In this document: positions 1 to 10,611 of the stretch, piece by piece | Numbering within the stretch: position 1 is the stretch's first letter | Layout: every line of letters starts with the position of its first letter | Source: Brasilonema sp. CT11 | GTDB lineage: Bacteria; Cyanobacteriota; Cyanobacteriia; Cyanobacteriales; Nostocaceae | Length of the DNA: 64,000 nucleotides | Assembly: GCF_017982655.1 (NCBI RefSeq) | Contig: NZ_JABXYX010000006.1 | Coordinates: 1 to 64,000 of the forward strand | Direction: 5' to 3' | Made by a program: the position numbers and the translations under genes | Notes under the pieces: generated by a model | Database searches by the model: none | What the model was told of the DNA's origin: nothing | Seen by the model: only the letters and a program-made list of their open reading frames with translations

Positions 1-300
1 TCTGGTGAGACAGCGCTGCAGGAGGTGAGACCAGTGCTGCGGGAGGGTTTCCCTCCGCAGGCATCTGGCGTTAGCGCAGCGGAACCGAAGGTTCTCCCCG
101 AAGGGGTCTCCCGACCTAGGCGACTGCTCCCTTCGCAGCGGAACCGGAGGTTCTCCCCGAAGGGCATCCGGGTTTCCCGACTTGTAGACGCCGGAGGCGG
201 TTTCCCGACTTGTAGACGCCCGGAGGGCGGCTTCCCGATAGCCGTAAGGCGTGGCGTCAGCCATAGAGGTAGCACAAGCGCGTTGTAGGGGTGTAGGGGA
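1..300. repeat. Cluster of dispersed short GC-rich repeats
   Basis: No convincing gene lies here. The stretch is a mosaic of short repeats such as GTTTCCCTCCGCAGG and CCGTAAGGCGTGGCG. A tandem pair at about 176-230 shares CCCGACTTGTAGACGCC. The same modules recur near 10.6, 19.3 and 53.2-53.6 kb. An open frame spanning 25-288 is made only of these repeats and is not believed. Such interspersed repeats are common between genes in large filamentous cyanobacterial genomes. Confidence 0.7.
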
Positions 301-320
301 ACCCTTACCCCCTTACACCC

Positions 321-1529
321 CTAATTGTTGACGCTGCGTAGAATCTTGGCAAAAATGGCGTTGTCACTAAAAAACTTTTTCTGAATCACAGCCCAACCGC
401 CATAATCATCAGTTGTTGCCAAAGTTTTGACCCGAGGGTATTTATCAACGAACTCTTTTGCTTGCGCTACACTCGGATCAATTGGTCGGTAACCAGTTTG
501 GGCAAATATTTGTTGAGCTTCTGACGTATACAAATATTGAATAAACGCTTTTGCCACTTCACGGGTGCCGTGCTTGTCTACATTTTTATCGACAATAGCA
601 ACTGGGTTATCAATTGAGAAATTGACATCCGGAACAACATATAAAGGTTTGTCGCCATTGAGAGCTTTCAGGTAAACTTCATTTTCGTAACTGATCAAGG
701 CATCCCCTTTGCCCCCCTTGAAAAAAGCATCAGTTGCTTCACGGGCGCTTTCAGGCAAGATAGGCACATTTTTATAGACATTAGTGACAAACTCTATTGC
801 CTTAGACTCATTGCCAGAGGCTTTCGTTGCTGCATTCCATAGTGCCAGAAAGTTCCAGCGTGCGCTACCAGACGTTATCGGGTTCGGGGTAATCACACTG
901 ACTCCATTTTTTGCTAAGTCTACCCATGTTTTGATCCCTTTGGGATTGCCTTTACGAGTCACAATTGCAGCTACAGACTTGCTGACGATACTGTTGTTAG
1001 AAAATTCTTTCTCCCAACCTGGTTGAATCAATCCTGCTGTCTCAATCTTTAGAATATCTGGAGCGAGGGATAAATGTACCACATCAGCTTCTATTCCTCC
1101 TTGAATCACCGCAAGAGCTTGAGGGCTAGAAGCGCCATAACTCTGTTTAAAGGTGATATTTTGGTTATGCTCTTTTTTCCACTTTTCTACAAATTTAGGA
1201 ATAATCTTGTCATGGGCAGCTTTCGTGACAGAAAAGGAAACGAGGTTAAGTTCAATATTTTTCTGTTGAGCAACAAGGCTGGGATGATTTCCAGAATCAG
1301 TCGCTCTTAAAGTATTGCTACTATTTGCTGCATAAGCAGCGATCGCCAAGCTCAAGCTGATCCCTACCAAAAAAAGGCACACAAAGCCTTGCAGAGAATG
1401 CCCGTTAGACCAACTTTTTATTGATCTATTACTCCACTGTTTAATTCCTTGCCACACTTGAACAACGTAAGTCTGAATTTTCTCAATCGAGTACGCCTCT
1501 GATTTTTTTGTATATTGCCACTTGCTCAT
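321..1529 (-). CDS. sbpA: Sulfate ABC transporter periplasmic substrate-binding protein
   Basis: This is a 402-residue solute-binding protein of the sulfate/thiosulfate family, which delivers sulfate to a CysTWA-type ABC importer in the periplasm. The mature part begins near residue 90 with LNLVSFSVTKAAHDKI. The family-typical segments YGASSPQALAVIQG and NPITSGSARWNFLALW follow. A hydrophobic segment at about residues 48-67, ending in AYAA, is the signal or anchor and follows an unusually long basic N-terminal extension. The start is supported by GGAG about 8 bases upstream of the ATG. No permease or ATPase gene adjoins it in this window, so it is either an orphan or the end of a cluster lying to the left. 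Confidence 0.9.
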   Translation of the reverse strand: MSKWQYTKKSEAYSIEKIQTYVVQVWQGIKQWSNRSIKSWSNGHSLQGFVCLFLVGISLSLAIAAYAANSSNTLRATDSGNHPSLVAQQKNIELNLVSFSVTKAAHDKIIPKFVEKWKKEHNQNITFKQSYGASSPQALAVIQGGIEADVVHLSLAPDILKIETAGLIQPGWEKEFSNNSIVSKSVAAIVTRKGNPKGIKTWVDLAKNGVSVITPNPITSGSARWNFLALWNAATKASGNESKAIEFVTNVYKNVPILPESAREATDAFFKGGKGDALISYENEVYLKALNGDKPLYVVPDVNFSIDNPVAIVDKNVDKHGTREVAKAFIQYLYTSEAQQIFAQTGYRPIDPSVAQAKEFVDKYPRVKTLATTDDYGGWAVIQKKFFSDNAIFAKILRSVNN

Positions 1530-1699
1530 TAAAATTCTCCGACTTAATTACGGAATATTTTTAGATAAACCGTATTTTAGCGGCATTATAGGTCAGTTAA
1601 GCAGTGGTTTTACCAGGCATTCATCTTTCTTTAACTTGTTCGGCGTAAGTCCCCCACTGTACTTGGGACTCCAAGTCAGTAGCGGGATATAAAGTGATG

Positions 1700-1729
1700 T
1701 GTAGAGACGTAGCATGCTACGTCTCTACA
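1700..1729. repeat. Perfect 30-bp palindrome between sbpA and carB
   Basis: TGTAGAGACGTAGCA is followed directly by its exact reverse complement. The gap 1530-1847 otherwise shows no gene. On the minus strand the palindrome lies about 120 bases beyond the carB stop, so it could act as a transcript end, but no T-run follows it. It looks like a member of a dispersed palindrome family. Confidence 0.75.
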
Positions 1730-1847
1730 TTGCAGTCTTGGTAACAGTTTTGGTCTTATTTGAACCATATTGGCTTATAAATGCCGAAGAACTTCATCCC
1801 GGTTTTGTCTCTTGCCAAAATCTGCCTGCCCCACTTGTCTGATTAAA

Positions 1848-4800
1848 CTAACTCGCTGTTGTGTATTCTTGGATGACTTTTACATCTAAAGTTGTATTTT
1901 GTAAAGAACGGATAGCAGCGACAATCGCTTTTGCTCCCGCAATTGTGGTAGTGATGGGAATTTTGTAAGCCAAGGCTGTGCGACGAATGAGTCTACCATC
2001 ACTTTGGGCTTCTTCCCCAGAGGGCGTGTTGATAATCAATTGAACTCTATGGTTCTTAATTGCATCTAATACGTGAGGACGACCTTCATGCAGTTTCAGC
2101 ACCAACTCTACATCTAAACCATGCTCCTGGAGAACACGACGTGTACCATCTGTCGCCATCACAGCAAAGCCCAAATTGATAAATTCTTTAACAACTGGAA
2201 CTGCAGCCGTTTTATCGCGATCGTTCATAGAGAAGAATACTGTACCACTTAAGGGAAAACGCTCTCCAGCGCCCAATGCTGCTTTGGCAAAGGCGCGTCC
2301 AAAATCGTTGTCAATACCCATCACCTCACCAGTAGAGCGCATTTCCGGTCCTAAAATGATATCAGTACCAGGAAATTTATTAAATGGTAAAACGGCTTCT
2401 TTAACGGCAATGTGGTCTGGAATAACTTCTTGGGTAAAGTTTAGCTCCTCCAATGTTTTACCCGACATAATTAAGGATGCGAGTTTTGCCAGTGGCACAC
2501 CAGTTGCTTTAGACACAAATGGTACCGTGCGAGAAGCACGAGGGTTGGCTTCTAGAATATAAACCTGGGGTGAATAACCTTGCGTGCCAACAACAGCAAA
2601 CTGAATATTCATCAACCCGACAACATTGAGTGCCCTTGCCAACTGCACAGTCCAACTACGGATTTTATCTAAAACGATCGCTGGTAAAGAAATCGAAGGT
2701 ATCACGCAGGCAGAATCCCCAGAGTGAATTCCTGCTTGTTCGATGTGTTCCATAATACCACCAATTACGACGCGTCCGGTGTGGTCGGCGATCGCATCCA
2801 CATCGACTTCAATGGCATTTTCCAAAAACTTATCAATCAGAATTGGATGTTCTGGTTCCACCTGCACGGCATAAGTCATGTAACGTTCTAGTTCAGCATC
2901 GGAGTAGACAATTTCCATTGCCCTTCCCCCCAACACATAACTAGGACGCACCACCACTGGATAACCAATGCGTTGAGCAACAACCAAAGCATCCTCGTAA
3001 GTGCGGGCAATACCATTCGGCGGTTGGGTAATATTCAATTCTTGAAGAATTTTCTCAAACCGCTCCCGGTCTTCTGCTGTGTCGATGGAGTCGGGAGGAG
3101 TCCCCCAAATTCGAGTATGAGTGCTGATCGCTTTTTGGAGAGGAACGGACAGTTTTAACGGAGTTTGCCCACCAAACTGGACAATCACCCCAACTGGGTT
3201 TTCGGCTTCAATGATATTGAGGACATCTTCTTTGGTCAGCGGCTCAAAGTACAGGCGATCGCTCGTATCATAGTCAGTCGAAACTGTCTCAGGGTTCGAG
3301 TTGACCATAATTGTCTCATATCCAGCGTCTTTTAAAGCAAAAGCAGCGTGACAACAACAGTAATCGAACTCGATACCTTGTCCAATGCGGTTGGGACCAC
3401 CTCCCAAAATCATCACCTTGGGTTTATCCGTGGGCAGAATCTCTGTTTCTTCTTCGTAAGTCGAATAGTGATAAGGAGTAAATGCCTCAAATTCCGCAGC
3501 ACAGGTATCCACCGTTTTGTACACTGGAATCACACCCAGTTGTTTGCGATATTGCCGGACTTCATCTTCTGTGGTTTTGGTGGCGTAGGCAATTTGGCGA
3601 TCGCTAAATCCCTGCCGCTTCGCTGCATACATCGCCTCTTTTGTCAATTGCTGCAATGGTGTCCGCTTTAGAAACTTTTCCACCTCCAGTAGTTCGTGCA
3701 TCTTATCTAGGAACCAGGGGTCAATACCCGTTAACTCGTAAACTTCCTCAGTCGTCATCCCTGTGAGTAAAGCATGACGCACAGCAAATATACGGTCAGG
3801 GTTTGGTGTCCGCAGATGAGCGCGAATTTGGTCACCGCTGGGTAATTTTTCTCTTTTGTCACAACCCCATCCAGCGCGTCCAGTTTCTAGGGAACGCAAT
3901 GCCTTTTGGAAGGACTCGTTGAAAGTCCGCCCGATCGCCATCGCTTCTCCTACCGACTTCATTTGTGTTGTCAGTACTTCTTCCGCACCGGGGAACTTTT
4001 CAAAAGCGAACCGGGGAATTTTTGTGACTACATAATCAATCGTCGGTTCAAAAGATGCTGGAGTTTTTTTGGTGATGTCATTTTTAATTTCATCCAGCGT
4101 ATAGCCAACCGCAAGCTTCGCCGCCATCTTGGCGATGGGGAAACCTGTCGCTTTGGAAGCTAAAGCTGAAGAACGAGAAACACGAGGGTTCATTTCAATG
4201 ACAATCACATCTCCATCGACGGGATTAACGGCAAACTGGATGTTGGAACCTCCAGTTTCCACGCCAATCTCGCGGATAATTTTAATTGCCATATCCCGCA
4301 GTCGTTGATATTCTTTATCGGTAAGGGTTTGAGCTGGGGCGACGGTGATAGAGTCTCCGGTGTGGATACCCATCGGGTCAAGGTTTTCGATGGAACAGAT
4401 AATCACAACGTTATCTGCTAAGTCGCGCATTACCTCTAGTTCAAATTCTTTCCAACCGAGGAGAGATTGATCGATAAGAATTTGCGAAACAGGACTCGCA
4501 TCTATACCTGTTTGCGCCATTTCTGCAAATTCTTCTTCGTTGTAAGCAATACCGCCTCCGGTACCACCCATTGTGAAAGCCGGACGGATGATCAGGGGAT
4601 AACTGCCAATTTGTTTGGCGATCGCCTTGGATTCTTCCAGAGATGAAGCTGTCCCACTAGGACACATCTTCACTCCGATCTTTGTCATTGCTTCGTTAAA
4701 AAGTTTCCTGTCTTCGGCTTTCTCGATTGCTGGTAGTTTAGCGCCAATTAACTCAACATTGTATTTCTCCAGCACTCCACTTTTGGCCAAACTTACGGCA

Positions 4801-5093
4801 ATATTCAAGGCAGTTTGCCCGCCCATCGTCGGCAGTAGGGCGTCTGGACGTTCTTTTGCGATGACTTTTTCAACCAATTCCGGTGTCAGCGGTTCGATGT
4901 AGGTACGATTAGCTGTTTCCGGGTCAGTCATAATTGTGGCAGGATTCGAGTTGACCAGCACCACTTCATAACCTTCTTCTCGCAGCGCCTTACAAGCTTG
5001 GGTGCCAGAATAGTCAAACTCGCAGGCTTGTCCAATCACGATTGGACCAGATCCGAGTAGCAGAATCTTTCTGATATCGTCACGACGGGGCAT
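1848..5093 (-). CDS. carB: Carbamoyl-phosphate synthase large subunit
   Basis: CarB makes carbamoyl phosphate from bicarbonate, ammonia (from glutamine via CarA) and two ATP, feeding arginine and pyrimidine synthesis in the cytoplasm. At 1081 residues it has the full family length. Two homologous halves are visible, each opening with a nucleotide-binding-like segment: [20 protein letters not shown] near residue 9 and [20 protein letters not shown] near residue 565. Each half carries an ATP-grasp module ([12 protein letters not shown] and [12 protein letters not shown]). The C-terminal ~140 residues form the MGS-type allosteric domain ([13 protein letters not shown]). No frameshift is seen. 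carA is not adjacent. Confidence 0.98.
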   Translation of the reverse strand: MPRRDDIRKILLLGSGPIVIGQACEFDYSGTQACKALREEGYEVVLVNSNPATIMTDPETANRTYIEPLTPELVEKVIAKERPDALLPTMGGQTALNIAVSLAKSGVLEKYNVELIGAKLPAIEKAEDRKLFNEAMTKIGVKMCPSGTASSLEESKAIAKQIGSYPLIIRPAFTMGGTGGGIAYNEEEFAEMAQTGIDASPVSQILIDQSLLGWKEFELEVMRDLADNVVIICSIENLDPMGIHTGDSITVAPAQTLTDKEYQRLRDMAIKIIREIGVETGGSNIQFAVNPVDGDVIVIEMNPRVSRSSALASKATGFPIAKMAAKLAVGYTLDEIKNDITKKTPASFEPTIDYVVTKIPRFAFEKFPGAEEVLTTQMKSVGEAMAIGRTFNESFQKALRSLETGRAGWGCDKREKLPSGDQIRAHLRTPNPDRIFAVRHALLTGMTTEEVYELTGIDPWFLDKMHELLEVEKFLKRTPLQQLTKEAMYAAKRQGFSDRQIAYATKTTEDEVRQYRKQLGVIPVYKTVDTCAAEFEAFTPYHYSTYEEETEILPTDKPKVMILGGGPNRIGQGIEFDYCCCHAAFALKDAGYETIMVNSNPETVSTDYDTSDRLYFEPLTKEDVLNIIEAENPVGVIVQFGGQTPLKLSVPLQKAISTHTRIWGTPPDSIDTAEDRERFEKILQELNITQPPNGIARTYEDALVVAQRIGYPVVVRPSYVLGGRAMEIVYSDAELERYMTYAVQVEPEHPILIDKFLENAIEVDVDAIADHTGRVVIGGIMEHIEQAGIHSGDSACVIPSISLPAIVLDKIRSWTVQLARALNVVGLMNIQFAVVGTQGYSPQVYILEANPRASRTVPFVSKATGVPLAKLASLIMSGKTLEELNFTQEVIPDHIAVKEAVLPFNKFPGTDIILGPEMRSTGEVMGIDNDFGRAFAKAALGAGERFPLSGTVFFSMNDRDKTAAVPVVKEFINLGFAVMATDGTRRVLQEHGLDVELVLKLHEGRPHVLDAIKNHRVQLIINTPSGEEAQSDGRLIRRTALAYKIPITTTIAGAKAIVAAIRSLQNTTLDVKVIQEYTTAS

Positions 5094-5502
5094 AGTTCTT
5101 GGTTTGGAGTAAAAAAATATAAATCCTGATTATTTTAAGGGTCTTCACCCATGACTTACTTTGTTTATTATCAACTTTTGTTAGTTCTTTTATAGACCGG
5201 GAGGTAAAGGGCAGGTTATAGGTTACAGATTTTTCTTTAGGTTCTATCCGTGTCTAGTGTTTTTTGTTCCGCTTTCTTTAGAAGTTTTATTTTATTCATT
5301 CATCATCAGGTATCTCAATATTGTTTGCAACTATTTTTCATTTAGGATCAATATATTTCTCAACAATCAAATAATCAATTTTGACAAACATCTGAAGGAG
5401 AAATTTAGTTTTTTTCAGGCTTTTTTAAGAAAAATCATTACTAACTATTTTTTATAACAACCCTAAAGGTTAAAGATTATATTTTTTGGTTGACTTACAT
5501 GA
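5094..5502. other. AT-rich intergenic region, no gene seen
   Basis: This lies between the carB start and the dps terminator. It is very AT-rich with a low-complexity open frame at 5257-5457 that has no recognisable motif or ribosome-binding site. It presumably contains the carB promoter. No clear Shine-Dalgarno sequence precedes the carB ATG. Confidence 0.5.
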
Positions 5503-5545
5503 AAAATGGCAGAGAGATAAACAATCCTTCTCTCTGCCATTTCTT
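5503..5545 (-). terminator. Rho-independent terminator downstream of dps
   Basis: A 14-bp perfect inverted repeat (AAATGGCAGAGAGA at 5504-5517 with its complement at 5529-5542) encloses an 11-base loop. Read on the minus strand it runs into a T-tract, and it lies about 85 bases past the dps stop codon. Confidence 0.75.
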
Positions 5546-5629
5546 ATAGTTGTTTAAGAACCAGTGCTTACAGCTTTTTTCTAGTCTAGTTAAACCACTC
5601 TCTATTTCTGAGAGTGTGAGTCAAGTCTG

Positions 5630-6184
5630 TTAGTTTGAGGCAGGTTGAACAAATCCCAAAGTTAAACTATCCTTGGCAAGGAAGTGACCCAAGTGGTATG
5701 CTCTTTCTTCTGTTTTTAACAGGATTTTTTCGTATAAATAGCGGGTAGCGCGGTCGCCCAAACTCTCTGCCTGTGCGGCTTGGCGGCGAATGACACCAAG
5801 AATTGCTTGCTCTGCCTTCAGGTCATTTTCTACCATTTGACGGGAAGAATATACGCCATCAGGTTCTTGCTCAAAGCAACATAATTCTGCCAATTTGCGT
5901 AAGTTAGCAACAGGTACTCCACCTAGTCCATCCAAGCGTTCTCCAATGTCATGAACATGTTCTTGGACTTGATCATAACCTTCGTTAAAAAACTCATGTA
6001 AAGAGTAAAATTCTGCACCTTCAACAACAAAATGATGCTTTTGGTACTGTAAGTAAAGTGCCTGAAAACTAGCTAATACAACATTAAATCCTTCACAGAC
6101 TGGCTCGGTTACACTTTTGTCCAAAAGGATAGGGTTGTCATATACTTGACCAAAATTTCGTAACAAAGTTTGCGTTTCAGACAT
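5630..6184 (-). CDS. dps: Dps-family DNA-binding ferritin-like protein
   Basis: This 184-residue protein is a Dps/miniferritin relative. Dps dodecamers oxidise Fe(II) with peroxide, store iron and protect DNA in stress. The core motif is at about residues 50-90: [17 protein letters not shown] then [15 protein letters not shown]. This matches the family's His/Asp/Glu ferroxidase signature, with Phe where many members have Trp after the first His. The four-helix-bundle length is normal. It stands alone with its own terminator downstream and about 500 bases of upstream DNA. Confidence 0.9.
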   Translation of the reverse strand: MSETQTLLRNFGQVYDNPILLDKSVTEPVCEGFNVVLASFQALYLQYQKHHFVVEGAEFYSLHEFFNEGYDQVQEHVHDIGERLDGLGGVPVANLRKLAELCCFEQEPDGVYSSRQMVENDLKAEQAILGVIRRQAAQAESLGDRATRYLYEKILLKTEERAYHLGHFLAKDSLTLGFVQPASN

Positions 6185-6687
6185 TGTGCTTCTCCTAGCT
6201 TCTGGTAGATATAGTTGCTAACTTCTTAGTCTCTACATCTTAACACTGAAAAAATGATAATAAGCTCGATCTATATCACGAATTTTTGACCTTTTTGTGA
6301 AAAAAAAGCGACAACTTTCATTCCTTTTGAGAGATTTTCACACAAATCTTGCAAAAAGTTCTAAATACTATTGACACTATTTTGTCAATATGCATATATA
6401 AATTTTGAACATAATATAGTTTAAAAATCTTTATTACTCTAATTTTTTTCCAAAATTACTGAGAAAACTTTGCACTTAAGTTATTCTTATGTAAGAGGCT
6501 AAACACACATCACCATAAAACGGGTTCGGAATTGGGTTAAAAGATAATTAATTTCCCTGTTTTGGCATACCTTTGATTTCCGAACCCTAATTAATGATGA
6601 GTTGTGCTCAGTTCCGATTGAAGAAAAAATCATGGGCGTCAAGGGGCACACTTACTGCAAAGCTATTGCACTTTTAGGGGGATTGTT
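6185..6687. other. Divergent intergenic region upstream of dps
   Basis: This AT-rich stretch separates dps (minus) from the small gene at 6688 (plus) and must contain both promoters. It has poly-A/poly-T tracts at 6295-6310 and 6440-6455. No RNA gene or further coding frame is convincing. Confidence 0.5.
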
Positions 6688-6936
6688 TTGAAACCGTCAA
6701 TTGTAGAACCGCAAGTAAAATACACTGTTGAGCTAAACTGGGCAGATAGGTGGCAAATATATCGACGCTTGCAGGAACTAGACATTCCTTGTTGGTGTCA
6801 AACGAACCAGCCGTTAACAGTTGAAATTAGCAATCCTACAGCAGCCATACAACTTTGGAGTGTTGTGCAGCAATTTACAATTTGCCGCAAAGACTCGATT
6901 AGGAATCTCAAGAAATGTTGGCAATATCGCAGTTAA
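6688..6936 (+). CDS. Small conserved-looking cyanobacterial protein, function unknown
   Basis: This predicted 82-residue protein starts with TTG. The start is favoured by a strong AGGGGGAT ribosome-binding site 4-5 bases upstream. It is mixed in composition, with no signal peptide or membrane segment. Visible features are WADRWQIYRRLQELDIPCWC near residues 19-38 and a second Cys near residue 67. I do not recognise the family. It lies 44 bases before the ferredoxin-like gene on the same strand and may be co-transcribed with it. Confidence 0.6.
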   Translation: MKPSIVEPQVKYTVELNWADRWQIYRRLQELDIPCWCQTNQPLTVEISNPTAAIQLWSVVQQFTICRKDSIRNLKKCWQYRS

Positions 6937-6979
6937 TGCTTAGTGTTGCCACAACACAAGTTAATAATTGGTCAAAAAA

Positions 6980-7654
6980 ATGAGTAAATCCTACAAAACC
7001 GACGTTTCAGAATTCTGCCTTGAGGGAAAGTTTCTCGATTTCGTCATCAAAGATGGTTATAAGCTCAAAGGCTTACGACTGGAAACTGCTGAGGGGGAAT
7101 ACTACATCAAACTGGCTAAACATTTACGCGCTGCTTTTGACTTACGGTTAGCACCAGGTACACGGTTGCAAGTTACCGGCGAGAAAAAGTTTGACTTGAA
7201 AACCAAAGAAGTAAAATTAAAAGCACTGCAAGTGATGGCGGCTCGTACTCTTGATAAAGATGGGGAGATTGGGAGATTGGCAGATGCTGACAAAGGAGTT
7301 ACCGCATCACCCAATCACCCCATCACCCCAGCCATTAATAACGCCAAGCCCAAAAAAGCTACTATATTGATCTGTCAAAAGTCTGATTGCATCAAACGCG
7401 GTGGCAAAGAGGTTTGTCAAGCTTTGGAAGCGGCTTTGAGTGCTCGTGGTTTGGAATCAGAAGTCACAATAAAAGGAACTGGCTGCATGAAAGACTGCAA
7501 AGCAGGACCAAACTTGGTGATGCCTGATAAAACTCGCTACAGCCGGATAAAAGCTGCACAAGTCCCTGCACTTATGGATAAATATTTTGCTGCTAACAGC
7601 AGCAATGGCAGGCGGGATAAGGGAAGTGAAGTCACTACGTCTATAGAAGACTGA
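6980..7654 (+). CDS. Protein with C-terminal thioredoxin-like [2Fe-2S] ferredoxin domain
   Basis: The protein has about 224 residues from the ATG at 6980; an in-frame TTG lies 12 bases earlier. Residues 1-85 form a small basic domain (FCLEGKFLDFVIKDGYKLKG). A polar linker follows, then a C-terminal domain with four Cys in the pattern ICQKSDC ... GTGCMKDC near residues 128-172, as in thioredoxin-fold [2Fe-2S] ferredoxins. That family carries electrons or assists cluster handling. The partner is unknown. The final ~20 residues are low complexity. Confidence 0.75.
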   Translation: MSKSYKTDVSEFCLEGKFLDFVIKDGYKLKGLRLETAEGEYYIKLAKHLRAAFDLRLAPGTRLQVTGEKKFDLKTKEVKLKALQVMAARTLDKDGEIGRLADADKGVTASPNHPITPAINNAKPKKATILICQKSDCIKRGGKEVCQALEAALSARGLESEVTIKGTGCMKDCKAGPNLVMPDKTRYSRIKAAQVPALMDKYFAANSSNGRRDKGSEVTTSIED

Positions 7655-7838
7655 GGTGTCATAGCACTTGTGTCACTACTTTTTAATGGGAAGATCTACT
7701 AAGAATTTTATTACTGTTTTTGTTCAAATTTTGACTCGTTATTTTTTGCAAGTTTTTTGTAGTGATCAGTTATCAAACAACTGATCACTGATTAATTTCT
7801 GTTTATTTGCGTTTAAGTACTCCACTTTAGAAAGCGAT

Positions 7839-7960
7839 CTATGCTCCCCGTTCCGCCAAAGCAGCGATAGTGAGCCAGAGGTTTATGCAGCCTGTCAAGC
7901 CTGGGATGAGCGAACCATCAATAACAAATAAGTTACGATCGCCCTGAACCTGCCGAGCTG
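7839..7960 (-). pseudogene. C-terminal remnant of a GMC-family oxidoreductase
   Basis: Read on the minus strand, this short stretch encodes VQGDRNLFVIDGSLIPG followed by CINLWLTIAALAERGA and a stop. That is the characteristic C-terminal end of FAD-dependent GMC oxidoreductases (cholesterol oxidase/choline dehydrogenase type). Upstream the frame meets a stop within about four codons, so the rest of the gene is gone. It sits just beyond the phoD stop. Confidence 0.75.
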
Positions 7961-7985
7961 TTTACAACGAAAAGCAGCAATTCTT

Positions 7986-9572
7986 CTAGATTTTCTGTAT
8001 TCCAGGACGACCATTTTCAACTACAAATGAAGCACGGTTACTGATTGTGCCAGATTGGGTTGTCACGTTTGATAAGACTAGAAAATCTGACTGCCAGGTT
8101 TCGGGAGTCACCACACAACGGACATATCCCCGTTGACCGTTGTAAAATTTAATGTGGGGGTTGTCTGGCAAATACGCTTCAACTGTAGGACTTGAGTCTG
8201 CCCCATCTCCACCGGAAGTAATTGAAGTACAAACAAATTCACTGCCAACCGTAGCGGATTCTGGTTTATTAAAGTCAGCTTTGAGATCCATTGCCCAGTT
8301 GGAATGGATATCGCCTGACAAGACGACTGGATTAGATGGTTTGCGCTGTTCTAGGAAACTCATTAGGCGATCGCGCGAAGCCAAATATCCATCCCACTTA
8401 TCCATACTGAAAGTTGCGCCTTCTCCTGCTTTCATATCTATCTGAGCAACAACAACCTGCTGTGCCACGATATTCCAACGAGCCGTAGAGCGATCTAAAC
8501 CTTGGTATAGCCATTCTTCTTGACGTTTACCAGTAATCGTTGCATTGGGATCAAAATTTTCTGGACAACGTTCTTTGGTACCATCTCCACAAGGCTGATC
8601 TGTGCGATATTGCCGGGTATCTAGCACATGGAAGGTTGCCAAATTTCCGAAGGAAAGCCGACGGAAAAGTTGCATATCCGGTCCTTCAGGCTTTGAGAAG
8701 GGTCGTAACGGCATATGCTCGTAGTAAGCTTGATAAGCAGCCGCCCGACGTTGTAAGAAGACTTGGGGATCTTGATCCGGTTCATTATCGATTTCTGAAG
8801 TGGCATTGGCGTAGTTGTTTTCCACCTCATGATCATCCCAAGTCACAATCCAGGGAAATGCTGCATGAGTTGCTTGCAAATTTGAATCGGTTTTGTAAAG
8901 GGCGTGACGGTTACGATAATCTTCCAGAGTCACAATTTCAGGACTATTGTGTTGTCTAGGACGATTTGCTGTAATTCCTCCCTCGTAGATGTAGTCACCA
9001 ACATGTACCACCAGGCTTAAGTCTTCCTGTGCCAAATATTTGTATGCTGTGTAGTACCCTTGCTCATAGTGCTGGCAGGAAACAAATGCAAAGGCAAATT
9101 TACTTAGGTCGCTACCTGGCTGAGGAGCCGTACGAGTGCGACCAATTGGGCTTTCTTCCGTACCAGAAATGAACCTATACCAGTACCATGTATTGGGTTT
9201 AAGCTTATTTACAACAACTCTCACTGAGTGAGCTAATTCTGGGATAGCAATCTCAGTGCCTTTTGCTACTACATTTCTCATGTTGGGATCAGTTGCCACT
9301 TCCCAACGAATTGGCACATTCACAGATGGCATTCCACCGCCTTGTAAAGGATTGGGAGCCAGACGAGTCCAAAGCACCACGCTATTTGGATAAGGATCAC
9401 CCGACGCCACACCAAGCGTAAAAGGATAACTGGAAAACGGGACTTGAGCTATTGCTCGTTGATTGAATTGGTTGGCGATCGCCAAACCAGTCAATACCCC
9501 AGCCCCAATAATTAAGTTCCGTCGCTTGATTCGGCTATACAAAAACCGCTCAAAATTCTGGTGATCTAACAT
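7986..9572 (-). CDS. phoD: Alkaline phosphatase D (PhoD-type phosphodiesterase/phosphatase)
   Basis: PhoD enzymes hydrolyse phosphate mono- and diesters outside the cytoplasmic membrane using Fe/Ca. The 528-residue protein starts with a twin-arginine signal (SRIKRRNLIIGAGVLTGLA, residues 13-31). An N-terminal Ig-like domain follows (FTLGVASGDPYPNSVVLWTR). The metal-binding core is visible in FVSCQHYEQGYYTAY, VHVGDYIYEGG, TWDDHEVENNYA and VLSGDIHSNWA. Length and motif order are normal. It is monocistronic here. A Pho-type promoter is expected, but I could not define a Pho box in the 9573-9912 gap. Confidence 0.95.
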   Translation of the reverse strand: MLDHQNFERFLYSRIKRRNLIIGAGVLTGLAIANQFNQRAIAQVPFSSYPFTLGVASGDPYPNSVVLWTRLAPNPLQGGGMPSVNVPIRWEVATDPNMRNVVAKGTEIAIPELAHSVRVVVNKLKPNTWYWYRFISGTEESPIGRTRTAPQPGSDLSKFAFAFVSCQHYEQGYYTAYKYLAQEDLSLVVHVGDYIYEGGITANRPRQHNSPEIVTLEDYRNRHALYKTDSNLQATHAAFPWIVTWDDHEVENNYANATSEIDNEPDQDPQVFLQRRAAAYQAYYEHMPLRPFSKPEGPDMQLFRRLSFGNLATFHVLDTRQYRTDQPCGDGTKERCPENFDPNATITGKRQEEWLYQGLDRSTARWNIVAQQVVVAQIDMKAGEGATFSMDKWDGYLASRDRLMSFLEQRKPSNPVVLSGDIHSNWAMDLKADFNKPESATVGSEFVCTSITSGGDGADSSPTVEAYLPDNPHIKFYNGQRGYVRCVVTPETWQSDFLVLSNVTTQSGTISNRASFVVENGRPGIQKI

Positions 9573-9912
9573 CTTTTTCCCCTGAGTAACTCACAAATCA
9601 AGGCAGAGGAACAGATGATCCAAGGCATCCAGGGTAAGAATTAACAAACCACTAAACCAGTATTTCAATCGTCTATATCACACTCTTTTACAGCGAGCGC
9701 CTTTTTTGTGCCTAAATCAACCCGTCGAACTAACGTTAATTCAAAGAACACCAGACGATCAAATTTTCCTGCTGCTTCAAGGTATCAACTGTTGCAAAGC
9801 CCGAGTTTAATTTACCAGTCAGACGTTAATTCCTAGCAAAGGAACAGTTAAGGCTGTTTGATTGAGCAAAATTCAGGGTGTAGGGGTTCTTTGGTAATTT
9901 GTTTTTTGAAAA
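9573..9912. other. Intergenic region, nothing identified
   Basis: This lies between the phoD start and the tsaC stop, which are both on the minus strand, so it should hold the phoD promoter. No hairpin, repeat or coding frame stands out. Confidence 0.4.
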
Positions 9913-10545
9913 TCACCTAAAGATATCTATTTTCGTAGCACCTTGTCGTAAAACTTGCCAATTGTTTCCAGTCCATTTCACAACAGTCGAAGGAACACCA
10001 TCTCCGTGTACCTCGTCTTTTAATTCTGTCGCTGCCAAAGTCAAAACATCAGGAAACTGTGCCGAAATTTCTGCCATTGTTTGTAAAGGAGGTTGACCTG
10101 ATAAATTGGCGCTGGTGGTTACAAGAGGACTTGTTTGCGCCAAGATAGTCTGGGCAATTCTACAATTAGGCACTCGAATTCCAATTGTCCTGTCAGGAGT
10201 AAGCTTATCCTTGTGAGGATCGCAATCTCCATCAGAAATAGAAATTATTTCTTGTGGTACTAGCTCGGAGGCAGGCAACACCAAAGTCAGTGTTCCTGGC
10301 CAATATTTCTTGGCAAGTCTGTGCCAAATTTCATATTCTTCGTCACTACCCGTGGTGAAAGACCAGATTTCTTCAGCAGTCGCTGCCATTAAGATTAAGG
10401 GTTTATCTCGACTACGCTGCTTAGCTGCGTAAATTAACTCTCCTTGTTCGGGTATTGCTGCCAATGCCGGAACAGTATCTGTAGGAAAGCTCACCAATTT
10501 ACCAGCACGTGCGCCTAAGATAAGGCTGTCTAAAGAAACTTGCAT
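9913..10545 (-). CDS. tsaC: L-threonylcarbamoyladenylate synthase (Sua5/YrdC family)
   Basis: TsaC condenses threonine, bicarbonate and ATP to threonylcarbamoyl-AMP, the first step of t6A modification of ANN-decoding tRNAs. The 210-residue length fits the short TsaC form without the C-terminal Sua5 domain. Motifs: VSFPTDTVPALAAI near residues 18-31, KQRSRDKPLILM near residues 42-53 and TSANLSGQPP near residues 144-153. tsaD, acting in the same pathway, lies at 15254-16312 in this window. Confidence 0.92.
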   Translation of the reverse strand: MQVSLDSLILGARAGKLVSFPTDTVPALAAIPEQGELIYAAKQRSRDKPLILMAATAEEIWSFTTGSDEEYEIWHRLAKKYWPGTLTLVLPASELVPQEIISISDGDCDPHKDKLTPDRTIGIRVPNCRIAQTILAQTSPLVTTSANLSGQPPLQTMAEISAQFPDVLTLAATELKDEVHGDGVPSTVVKWTGNNWQVLRQGATKIDIFR

Positions 10546-10611
10546 AAACAGAACTCAGAATTGCGAACTTAAAACTCAGAATTGAGTTATCAGTTATCAG
10601 TGAACCAGCGC

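Noticed and set aside
5257-5457. 66-residue frame downstream of dps
   Set aside because: Low-complexity Phe/Ile/Asn-rich translation of AT-rich DNA without a start signal.
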